Below are positions 15,900 through 22,292 of a DNA stretch of 35,066 nt, one piece after another. The position numbers and the translations under genes are program-made. Source of the stretch: an uncultured Mucilaginibacter sp. (GTDB lineage: Bacteria > Bacteroidota > Bacteroidia > Sphingobacteriales > Sphingobacteriaceae). The stretch lies in the NCBI GenBank assembly GCA_903866915.1, contig CAIPPO010000045.1, positions 1-35,066 of the forward strand, given 5' to 3'. Numbering within the stretch: the stretch's first letter is position 1; each line of letters opens with the position of its first letter. The notes beneath the pieces are model-generated. The model did no database searches and was not told where the DNA came from. It worked only from the letters and a program-made list of their open reading frames with translations.

Positions 15900-16857
15900 C
15901 CAGGTCGCCTTCGGCACTGAGTAGGAAAGTCATTGGATTTTCAGGATCCTTGATGATCTCGAGCAAAAGGTAGCCCCACTTTTTCCAGAAATTCTCCAGC
16001 ACCTGGCCATAAGTTTTGTTTTGCCAAAAATCAAATAGGGGTTTGCTGCTCATACCGCGTAATGGCATGGCTTCGATATAGGTTTCTTCGCCAACCGGGA
16101 GTACGTTATATTCGGGTAGCCGGTTAAACAGATAGGCCGAATAAAAAATACGTGCATTAAATTCTTCGAACTGGATGGGATGTAATGTATGTCCCTCTAT
16201 TTTTTCCAATAACTCTCGGTGATAATTACGATTGCCACCATTATCCTGCAGGCAAATGATCAGCCCAAAATCTTTCATCCGCACCGAAAATATCAGCGTA
16301 TTGATTTCATCACGGTATAGAAATTCATCTTCGCCATTGTCAACTTTAAACAGGAAAAAGCTGAATGGTGTAAAATCTTCAAAGATCACCGGCAGGTAAA
16401 GGCTTTGCAGCATCAGGTGCAGGTTGCTGAATTTATGGATGAGGGATTGAGATATATTAAATTCCTGCCCCTGACTATGTTGCTGTTTGATACCGGTTTG
16501 TATCTCGTTAAAAATAATACCATAAAGTATCTTACCCGCCCATTGAAATAGATTCACTTGCTGAAGCTCCTTAAGTCCCTCATAACCCCGGCTAAATGCT
16601 TCAGCAATTGAGGCTTCTGCCGGTTCCAGCCATTGTTCATTTATTGTGGCAGAGCAGGGAATTTTCAAATCTTTATAGGTAGCGATACTTTCGTCTAACA
16701 ATTTAAAGGGCTGATCGGCCAGGTTATAGGCATTCATCAACCAGGCAGGGAAAACCTGGATTTTTTCCTCTTCCGAACTCAAAACCTGCCCGCTCAAAAA
16801 ACAGGTACGGTTATTAAAATTAAAATTTTTAAAAGGGTAATAGATCTGCGCCGGCAT
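15868..16857 (-). CDS. Uncharacterised 329-residue protein
   Basis: I do not recognise a named family. There is no signal peptide or transmembrane helix, so it is probably cytosolic. The N-terminus (residues 17-45: NRTCFLSGQVLS then IQVFPAWLMNAYNL) faintly resembles the CxxC...EHVFPxWL entry of HNH-type proteins, but only one cysteine is left and the EH pair is replaced, so it would not be a working nuclease. The remainder is mixed alpha/beta with no catalytic pattern. The start at ATG 16857 is supported by a TATCTTTG element five bases upstream. Its stop lies 32 bases inside the convergent rhomboid gene. It appears to be a Bacteroidota-restricted conserved hypothetical, which I cannot verify. 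Confidence 0.75.
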   Translation of the reverse strand: MPAQIYYPFKNFNFNNRTCFLSGQVLSSEEEKIQVFPAWLMNAYNLADQPFKLLDESIATYKDLKIPCSATINEQWLEPAEASIAEAFSRGYEGLKELQQVNLFQWAGKILYGIIFNEIQTGIKQQHSQGQEFNISQSLIHKFSNLHLMLQSLYLPVIFEDFTPFSFFLFKVDNGEDEFLYRDEINTLIFSVRMKDFGLIICLQDNGGNRNYHRELLEKIEGHTLHPIQFEEFNARIFYSAYLFNRLPEYNVLPVGEETYIEAMPLRGMSSKPLFDFWQNKTYGQVLENFWKKWGYLLLEIIKDPENPMTFLLSAEGDLVNARSISVSR

Positions 16858-16862
16858 GGCGG

Positions 16863-16870
16863 CAAAGATA
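16863..16870 (-). promoter_or_regulatory. -7 element TATCTTTG of the uncharacterised gene
   Basis: Read on the reverse strand, TATCTTTG (16870-16863) ends five bases before the ATG at 16857, again suggesting a leaderless transcript. Confidence 0.45.
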
Positions 16871-16936
16871 GTTAGGAAATTTAAACGGCGATATGGTTAC
16901 GATTTATGGCAAGTCATTTTTTTTAGTAAATATCCG

Positions 16937-17076
16937 CAACTCACCCCCTGCCCCCTCTCTTCAAGGAAGAGAGGGGGTTTTTACTTGCGGGAAACACGAG
17001 GACTTTTCCTCAATCACCAATACCCTCTCTTCTCTGAAGAGAGGGTCGATCCGCGAAGCAGGATCGGGGAGAGTTG
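16937..17076. repeat. MITE-like element, copy 1 (140 bp)
   Basis: It begins CAACTCACCCC (16937-16947) and ends GGGGAGAGTTG (17066-17076), terminal inverted repeats with one mismatch. Inside are two palindromes: CCCCCTCTCTTCAAGGAAGA with GAGGGGG, and CCCTCTCTTCTCTGAAGAGA with GGG. There is no coding capacity, and no transposase is near. It shares nearly all its sequence with the copy at 17090-17261. Confidence 0.8.
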
Positions 17077-17089
17077 CGAGGCGGACTTT

Positions 17090-17261
17090 CAACTCACCCC
17101 TTGCCCCCTCTCTTCAAGGAAGAGAGGGGTTTTTACTTGCGGGAAACACGAGGACTTTGTTGATACAATAAAAAACGGTTGCTTTTATTTTTCCTCAATC
17201 ACCAATACCCTCTCTTCTCTGAAGAGAGGGTCGATCCGCGAAGCAGGATCGGGGAGAGTTG
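17090..17261. repeat. MITE-like element, copy 2 (172 bp, with a 32-bp insertion)
   Basis: The same terminal repeats (CAACTCACCCC at 17090-17100, GGGGAGAGTTG at 17251-17261) and the same palindromes as copy 1. About 32 extra bases, GTTGATACAATAAAAAACGG and following, lie between GAGGACTTT and TCCTCAATCACC. A 13-bp spacer separates the copies. The stretch 16871-17301 holds no gene; open frames across it are repeat artefacts. Confidence 0.8.
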
Positions 17262-17301
17262 TGAAATCACCCACCCCCTATGCAAATAACCCTTAAATCT
17301 T

Positions 17302-17309
17302 TAGCTTTG
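17302..17309 (+). promoter_or_regulatory. -7 element TAGCTTTG of the dipeptide epimerase gene
   Basis: An exact TAnnTTTG match that ends nine bases before ATG 17319. It lies inside the longer open frame that begins at 17280, which argues for the shorter start. Confidence 0.5.
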
Positions 17310-17318
17310 GAATTGAAC

Positions 17319-18329
17319 ATGAAACTAACTTACCACCCCTACGAACTCGAACTGAAACATGCTTTCACAATCGCGAAGTTTTCCCGAACCTCAACGCCTT
17401 TGATTTTATTAGAGATCACACACGAAGGCTTCACCGGGTATGGCGAGGCCTCAATGGTGCCCTATATGGGTGAAAGCATACAATCAGCAACCAGCTTTTT
17501 AACTAAAGTAGAGGTGACACAGTTTAAATATCCATTTGATTTTGCTTCCATTATCAATTACCTCGATAGTATTGCTCCGGGTAATCCTGCTATTAAAGCC
17601 GCTATAGACATCGCATTGCATGACCTGGATGGCAAAATAAAGAGACAGCCCTGTTGGAAGCTATTGGGTAGCGATCTATTCAAAATGCCGGTAACCAGCT
17701 ATACTATAGGTATTGATACTCCTGAAGTATTGATAGAGAAACTAAAGGACACGGTCGATTGTAAAGTAATCAAAGTAAAACTCGGTCGCGATAGTGATAG
17801 GGAATTGATCAATACCATTCGTTCGGTAACAGACCGGCCACTTTATGTTGATGCAAACCAGGGCTGGACAGACCTGCAGCAAAGCCTCGATTTATGTTAC
17901 TGGCTTAAGGAGCAGGGTGTACTATTGATAGAACAACCCATGCTGAAAACCGACCCGGAAAGCAACGCCTGGTTGAGCGAACGCAGCCCCATTCCTATTA
18001 TTGGCGATGAAGCTGTGCAGCGTCTGTCTGATGTTGAACAAGCTGGTAGCATTTATAACGGGATCAACGTGAAGTTGATGAAATCAGCAGGGATTTTTGA
18101 GGGGCATCAAATGATTGCACGCGCAAAAGAGCTTGGCTTAAAAGTAATCATGGGCTGTATGAGCGAAACAAGTTGCGCCACGCTTGCTGCTGCAGCGCTG
18201 GCACCTCAATGCGAATGGGCCGATATTGACGGCCCGTTTTTAGTTAGCAATAATCCCTTTAAAAACCCGGAATTCAGCGATGGCAAGTGGATGCTGGGTA
18301 ACGAAGCTGGACTAGGCTTGAAAACTTAG
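17319..18329 (+). CDS. Dipeptide epimerase (L-Ala-D/L-Glu type), enolase superfamily
   Basis: 336 residues from ATG 17319 (MKLTYHPYELELKHAFTIA). An ATG at 17280 adds 13 residues but would span the promoter. The active-site set of the muconate-lactonizing subgroup is present: the KVKLG lysines near residue 151, VDANQGW near 183, EQPM near 207, IGDEAV near 227 and NVKLMKSAG near 250. The C-terminal MGCMSETS lies near 282. This family epimerises dipeptides such as L-Ala-D-Glu from murein recycling, though specificity varies widely. The gene stands alone after the MITE-like copies and converges on the prohibitin operon. Confidence 0.9.
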   Translation: MKLTYHPYELELKHAFTIAKFSRTSTPLILLEITHEGFTGYGEASMVPYMGESIQSATSFLTKVEVTQFKYPFDFASIINYLDSIAPGNPAIKAAIDIALHDLDGKIKRQPCWKLLGSDLFKMPVTSYTIGIDTPEVLIEKLKDTVDCKVIKVKLGRDSDRELINTIRSVTDRPLYVDANQGWTDLQQSLDLCYWLKEQGVLLIEQPMLKTDPESNAWLSERSPIPIIGDEAVQRLSDVEQAGSIYNGINVKLMKSAGIFEGHQMIARAKELGLKVIMGCMSETSCATLAAAALAPQCEWADIDGPFLVSNNPFKNPEFSDGKWMLGNEAGLGLKT

Positions 18330-18348
18330 CCCTATCGTCCATTGCTAA

Positions 18349-18407
18349 TCATGGGCAATTGGCGCAAATTGGAATAGCCTCCAATAAATCGCGCCAATAG
18401 CCAATGA
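18349..18407. terminator. Long hairpin between convergent epimerase and prohibitin genes
   Basis: ATTGGCGC (18358-18365) pairs with GCGCCAAT (18391-18398), and inside it ATTGGA (18368-18373) pairs with TCCAAT (18380-18385). An outer CATTG/CAATG pair may extend it. It probably separates or terminates the two convergent transcripts, although T runs are short. Confidence 0.5.
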
Positions 18408-18473
18408 ACAAATTCAACAGGTTTTCTCTGGCAAAGAAAATTGCCAGTTTATTTTCCCCCTTAGGCTGATTAC

Positions 18474-19379
18474 CTATTTGTCGCTCAACATAATCGGGTT
18501 GCCTTTATTAGCACCGATAATAATCACTTTAGCGTTCGCCGAAAGCGCAATTTCCTTCTGAGCCTTGATACTTTCATAAATCAGCTGCTTATCGGAAAGT
18601 TGCGTAGAAATGATCTTCTGATAATCGGCAATACCCTGTGCTTCAACGCGCTTCCTGTCGGCTTCCTGGCGTTCTTTTTGTAACACAAACTGCATTTTCT
18701 GTGCATCCTGTTCTGCCTGAATCTTTGATTCGATACTCGCCCTTACAGATGCCGGCAGCGTAATATTCCGTACCAATATTTGTTGAAGAATCAAGCCATT
18801 CTTTGCGAAACTTTGCTCGATGGTCTGGGTGATCTTATTCTGAAATTCCTGCCTTTTAGTAGAGTACAGATCTACCGCCTGGTAATTAACGGCATTATCA
18901 CGAATGGCTGTACGAGACACTGGTCTAACAATCTTTTCCTCGTAGTTGACGCCGATATTCTGCATAATATAGGGTGATTTAGCCGGGTTTACCTTGTAAA
19001 GTACAGAAAGGTCGATTGTTACCTCCAACCCATCTGACGACAAAATACGAATGGCATCATCGCCGGTTTTTGCACCTTCATCGGTGATAGCACTCATCGT
19101 ATAGTTTTGGGTCTGAACATTAAAATTGGTTACTTCAACCACCGGGTCGATGATATGCAGCCCGCTTTCGAGTACGTTATCCTGTACTTTGCCAAACAGC
19201 GTTTGTACGCCAACCTGACCTGGTTCTATTACTTTCAAGCTGGTTGAAAGCAATCCAACAACCACGACTATCACGCCAACGGTTGTAACTAAACGGGAGA
19301 ATCTGCTGCCTGGTTCGGGCGAGCGTTTGAGCACAATGCCTACTACGAGCATGATGATCCCTAAAATTGCTATAAACAT
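18474..19379 (-). CDS. Prohibitin/SPFH (band 7) domain membrane protein
   Basis: 301 residues. Two N-terminal hydrophobic stretches (MFIAILGIIMLVVGIVL and VTTVGVIVVVVGLL, residues 1-45) anchor it. The SPFH domain follows at about 48-215 (VIEPGQVGVQTLFGKV, then VDLYSTKRQEFQNKI). A charged coiled coil lies at about 215-270 (IESKIQAEQDAQKMQFVLQKERQEADRKR cut across two phrases). Prohibitin-type proteins form large membrane rings linked to proteases and membrane quality control. It is the last gene of a rhodanese/small membrane/prohibitin operon, six bases after the preceding stop. Confidence 0.9.
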   Translation of the reverse strand: MFIAILGIIMLVVGIVLKRSPEPGSRFSRLVTTVGVIVVVVGLLSTSLKVIEPGQVGVQTLFGKVQDNVLESGLHIIDPVVEVTNFNVQTQNYTMSAITDEGAKTGDDAIRILSSDGLEVTIDLSVLYKVNPAKSPYIMQNIGVNYEEKIVRPVSRTAIRDNAVNYQAVDLYSTKRQEFQNKITQTIEQSFAKNGLILQQILVRNITLPASVRASIESKIQAEQDAQKMQFVLQKERQEADRKRVEAQGIADYQKIISTQLSDKQLIYESIKAQKEIALSANAKVIIIGANKGNPIMLSDK

Positions 19380-19385
19380 TGTTTT

Positions 19386-19580
19386 TTATTTTTGAGGTTT
19401 CTTTTGCATGTTGCGCACCTCTTTCAGGAGGCGGATCTTCAGCACCACGAGCGCTGCGCCAATAAACACAGCGCCAGCAACGTATTCGTAATGTTTCCCT
19501 TTAAAACCATTAAATATCAGCACCAGGCAAATGAAAATGCAGATATTGTAAAGTACATTCAATGCCAGTTTTTTACCCAT
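19386..19580 (-). CDS. Small two-helix membrane protein
   Basis: 64 residues with two hydrophobic helices (about 6-25, ALNVLYNICIFICLVLIFNG, and 30-50, EYVAGAVFIGAALVVLKI) and a basic tail (RLLKEVRNMQKKPQK) that should face the cytoplasm. It may belong to a small DUF found in Sphingobacteriaceae (possibly DUF6358), which I cannot confirm. It starts at ATG 19580, three bases after the rhodanese stop and six before the prohibitin gene. The operon position suggests a membrane-associated partner of one of these. Confidence 0.75.
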   Translation of the reverse strand: MGKKLALNVLYNICIFICLVLIFNGFKGKHYEYVAGAVFIGAALVVLKIRLLKEVRNMQKKPQK

Positions 19581-19583
19581 GGC

Positions 19584-19901
19584 TTAGTAAACTTGAATAC
19601 TGGGATCAATTTCTTCGGCCCAGGCCAGGATACCACCCTGCAGGTTTGCCAGGTTGTTAAAGCCAAATTGTTGTTCTAATTGCATAATTGCTGCTGCACT
19701 GCGACGACCGCTTCGGCACATCACAACTACTGGTTTATCTTTTGCTATCTGGTCGGATTCGATCAGTATACCACCCAATGGTATTAATACGCCACCGAGG
19801 TTTGAAACCTCGTATTCAAAATCTTCACGAACATCTACCAATTGGAAATCTTCGTTTTTATCTAACAATTCTTTTAGCTCCTGTACGGTTATTTCTTTCA
19901 T
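19584..19901 (-). CDS. Single-domain rhodanese-like sulfurtransferase
   Basis: 105 residues, a complete one-domain rhodanese. It has FQLVDVREDFEYEVSNLGG near 19-37 and the active-site loop VVVMCRSGRRSAAA with catalytic Cys62. The loop CRSGRRS fits the six-residue sulfurtransferase type rather than the seven-residue phosphatase type. It is cytosolic and carries persulfide sulfur; the acceptor is unknown. It heads the operon, with a strong promoter 18 bases upstream of the start. Confidence 0.92.
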   Translation of the reverse strand: MKEITVQELKELLDKNEDFQLVDVREDFEYEVSNLGGVLIPLGGILIESDQIAKDKPVVVMCRSGRRSAAAIMQLEQQFGFNNLANLQGGILAWAEEIDPSIQVY

Positions 19902-19918
19902 TGCATAAATATTTAAAT

Positions 19919-19951
19919 CAAATGTAGCTTTTTATTGTATAATTAAATCAA
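19919..19951 (-). promoter_or_regulatory. Promoter of the rhodanese-prohibitin operon
   Basis: On the reverse strand TTTG begins at 19952, and after 22 bases comes TACATTTG (19926-19919), an exact -7 match. It is 17 bases upstream of the rhodanese ATG. Confidence 0.65.
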
Positions 19952-20087
19952 AACCTGATTTGTAACAATCAGTACCTATCAGCGTTTCATATATGTTTGC
20001 GTAGAAAAGCAAGCCGCCATTGTCTATTTTTGAACTCTGGTCAAATGGGCAAGCTATTGAACAACAGCTGAATAATAAATACATCCC

Positions 20088-21206
20088 ATGAAAAAAATTA
20101 CCCGCTTCTTCTGGTTCTGTTCCGGGGCACATACCGGTACGTTAAAAAAATACCCAATAGAGCAAAACAAATATGTTGGCATTGGTGCTACCATATTTTT
20201 TACCGCTTTATTTGCTTCGCTGTCGGGCGGCTATGCCATGTATTTTGTGTTTAACGGAAGTGCTTTTGCAGTTGGCTTTGCCATCCTGTTCGGTTTGATC
20301 TGGGGGCTGGCTATTTTTAATATGGACCGCTACATCGTCTCCAGTATCAATAAAGAAGGAACTACCAACCAGCAGATCTTACAGGCTTCGCCCCGTATAC
20401 TGCTGGCTATTATGATAGGCATTGTGATCTCGCGCCCGCTCGAACTCAAAATTTTCGATAAGGAGATCCGTGATAAGCTGAAGTCGGCTTACCTCAAAGG
20501 ACAAAGCCGCAAAATTGACACACTTCAGAAAACCTACAACCAGAAATACGCTATGGAGCTGGGCAAAAATACCGATCTGAAGAAAGAAAAAGACTCGCTC
20601 GAAAAAGACATCAACAGGTCGCGTTATCAAATGAACCAGGAAGTATTTGGCGATAAATCCAATCAAACTTCGGGCATCAAAGGATACGGCACCTACGCCA
20701 AACAAAAAGAGGCTATCCTTCAGGAAAAACAAAACCGATTGAAAACAGTGACGGAAGACCTGGGACAGATGGATAATTACCTTGGGGCACGCAAAGACTT
20801 TGAAGGGCTCAACAATACGCGATTGTTTAACAGCCACGAATTAGATAGTCTGAGTAATATCGCAGGCTTCTCCGATCGTAACTGGGCGCTTGGTCAGCTC
20901 AGCTATAACGACGATGGTACCCGTAACCTTGACATTTACCTCGCCATATCGTTCATAGGCTGGCTGTTTATTTTATTCGAATGTCTGCCCGTTTTTGTAA
21001 AATTGATGTCGCCCAAAGGGCCTTATGATGTTGCCCTGAGCAAGGTATCAGAAGCCAATATTTACCAGGCAGAAAAAGAAAAAGAACGCAATATGAAGGT
21101 TACGGATGAGGTTTATGACCATAACCTGGAAGAAGATATCGCCCGGCAAAAAAAGATCATCAGCGCCCAATCTGAATATGATTTTGAACGACATAATTTC
21201 GACTAG
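20088..21206 (+). CDS. DUF4407 domain membrane protein
   Basis: 372 residues. The start MKKITRFFWFCSGAHTGTLKKYP is characteristic of DUF4407. Two close transmembrane helices lie at about 28-55 and 60-80, followed by FNMDRYIV, then a third at about 103-118 (ILLAIMIGIVISRPLE). A long charged coiled-coil region occupies about 120-230 (QSRKIDTLQKTYNQKY, KEKDSLEKDINRS), and a fourth helix is at about 283-305. A cytosolic charged tail follows. The helical insert between helices 3 and 4 would lie on one side of the membrane. Function is unknown. Two TAnnTTTG matches lie upstream (19992-19999 and 20025-20032), neither with a clean -33. Confidence 0.88.
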   Translation: MKKITRFFWFCSGAHTGTLKKYPIEQNKYVGIGATIFFTALFASLSGGYAMYFVFNGSAFAVGFAILFGLIWGLAIFNMDRYIVSSINKEGTTNQQILQASPRILLAIMIGIVISRPLELKIFDKEIRDKLKSAYLKGQSRKIDTLQKTYNQKYAMELGKNTDLKKEKDSLEKDINRSRYQMNQEVFGDKSNQTSGIKGYGTYAKQKEAILQEKQNRLKTVTEDLGQMDNYLGARKDFEGLNNTRLFNSHELDSLSNIAGFSDRNWALGQLSYNDDGTRNLDIYLAISFIGWLFILFECLPVFVKLMSPKGPYDVALSKVSEANIYQAEKEKERNMKVTDEVYDHNLEEDIARQKKIISAQSEYDFERHNFD

Positions 21207-21226
21207 GACACGATTTTAGGATTTTA

Positions 21227-21459
21227 GGGATTAAAAGCTGATCTTGATTGAATCCTCTAAATCTATAAATCGTGTCGATTTGAGGGATTAATTGCTGATC
21301 TTAATTGAATCCTCTAAATCCATAAATCGTGTCGATTTGAGGGATTAACACAGCTGATCTTATTTGAATCTTCTAAATCCATAAATCGTGTCAATTTGAG
21401 GGATTTTTAGCTGATCTTATTTGAATCTCTTAAATCTATTATTCGTGTGAAACGATTTA
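21227..21459. repeat. Tandem repeat, four copies of 57-60 bp
   Basis: Units start at 21227, 21284, 21341 and 21400. Each contains GGGATT, AGCTGATCTT (GCTGATCTT in the second), TTGAATC, CTCTAAATC or a variant, and AATCGTGTC followed by GATTTGA or similar. The first two are the most alike. The copies are not separated by unique spacers, so this is not a CRISPR array. There is no coding capacity. Confidence 0.85.
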
Positions 21460-21486
21460 GCTGAAACTTTTTGTAGTGGTTTCTAG

Positions 21487-21494
21487 TATATTTG
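21487..21494 (+). promoter_or_regulatory. -7 element TATATTTG of the MntA gene
   Basis: An exact TAnnTTTG match only four bases before ATG 21499. It implies a leaderless transcript for the toxin-antitoxin locus. Confidence 0.5.
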
Positions 21495-21498
21495 CTTT

Positions 21499-21801
21499 AT
21501 GCAACTGTCGTCCAATGAGTTAAAAGAAATAAAGAGTTATTTTACTGGCAAACCGGTAATTAAGGCTTATCTCTTTGGCTCTTATTCAAGAAATGATGCC
21601 AGCAATGAAAGTGATGTAGATATTTTGGTCGATCTTGATTATTCGAAACACATCGGGCTGGGGTTCGTTCAGATGCAGCAAGACCTTCAACAAAAGTTGA
21701 AAAAGAGAATAGATCTTTTTTCAACAAAAAGCATTTCAAAATTTCTTCTTCCGTTCGTAGAAAAAGACAAAGTATTGATCTACGAAAGGCAGGCTGGGTG
21801 A
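21499..21801 (+). CDS. mntA: MntA-type minimal nucleotidyltransferase antitoxin
   Basis: 100 residues. The polymerase-beta-like signature is complete: GS at residues 27-28, ten residues, then DVD at 39-41 (GSYSRNDASNESDVD), the GSX10DXD motif of MntA. A third acidic residue is expected in KKRIDLFS near 69-74. In characterised HepT/MntA pairs the antitoxin adds AMP units to a tyrosine of the HEPN toxin and silences it. The stop overlaps the HepT frame by eight bases. The gene lies between repeat copies (21227-21459 and 22177-22236) and looks intact, unlike its partner. Confidence 0.88.
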   Translation: MQLSSNELKEIKSYFTGKPVIKAYLFGSYSRNDASNESDVDILVDLDYSKHIGLGFVQMQQDLQQKLKKRIDLFSTKSISKFLLPFVEKDKVLIYERQAG

Positions 21802-22129
21802 TCGCCAAAGATTGCTTCACATCTTAGATGCTATATCTGAAATAGAATCCTACACAAATAGTGTTGACATTAGCACTTTTCTCTCAAATTCAATGATGCG
21901 ATTTGCCTGCGTAAAGCAAATCGAAATCATCTGAGAAGCAGCAAATTTTATCTCCTCTGAAACTAAATCTTTATTTTCCGTTTTAGAATGGAAACAAATT
22001 ATCGGCATGAGGCATATCCTTGTTCATGAATATTTTGGGATGGACTTCGAGCTTATCTGGCAGATTATTATAACAGATTTACCAGAGCTTAAGCAAAAGA
22101 TTGAAATTGTGCTAAACGCTCATTTGTAA
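21794..22129 (+). pseudogene. hepT: HepT-type HEPN toxin, inactivated by an in-frame TGA
   Basis: The frame from 21794 reads LGDRQRLLHILDAISEIESY and continues through VKQIEII, stop, EAANFISSE, then MRHILVHEYFGMDFELIW. HEPN DUF86 proteins have IIGEA at that place, so the TGA at 21932-21934 (codon 47) most simply replaces a glycine GGA. The frame begins with CTG where the family would have ATG, so the start may be lost too. The RX4HXY active-site motif is still readable (R73, H78, Y80), and the rest of the domain through 22126 is unbroken. Genes elsewhere in the window use TGA as stop, so recoding is unlikely. The toxin is probably dead, or only a truncated or restarted fragment is made. Confidence 0.8.
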
Positions 22130-22176
22130 TAAAATTAAAGCGTGCTTCTTTTTAAACACTATATTGGTCTAAAAAG

Positions 22177-22236
22177 GATTAATCGATCACTCTTTAATGA
22201 ATCTTTTAAATCCCTGAATCGTGTCAATCGTGTCCT
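22177..22236. repeat. Diverged single copy of the 57-bp repeat, after the toxin-antitoxin locus
   Basis: GGATTAATCGATCACTCTTT followed by AATGAATC, TTTTAAATC, AATCGTGTC and a second ATCGTGTC resembles the units at 21227-21459 in order and spacing. With them it brackets the MntA/HepT locus in direct orientation. Confidence 0.6.
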
Positions 22237-22292
22237 CCAATTAGCTATTTAATAGTAAATTCAACCCCGATACAAAAGCGTTTATTTTTTAC

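Noticed and set aside
16856..17296. Open frames of 146 and 92 codons across the gap before the epimerase
   Set aside because: They are read through the two MITE-like copies and show the repeat twice in translation, with no protein-like pattern.
21227..21459. Possible CRISPR array
   Set aside because: The whole unit repeats with no unique spacers, the copies drift along their length, and no cas genes are near. It is an ordinary tandem repeat.
21794..22129. Readthrough or recoding of TGA in the HepT frame
   Set aside because: Other genes here end in TGA and use TGG for tryptophan, there is no SECIS-like or readthrough signal that I can see, and the place needs glycine. Loss of function is simpler.
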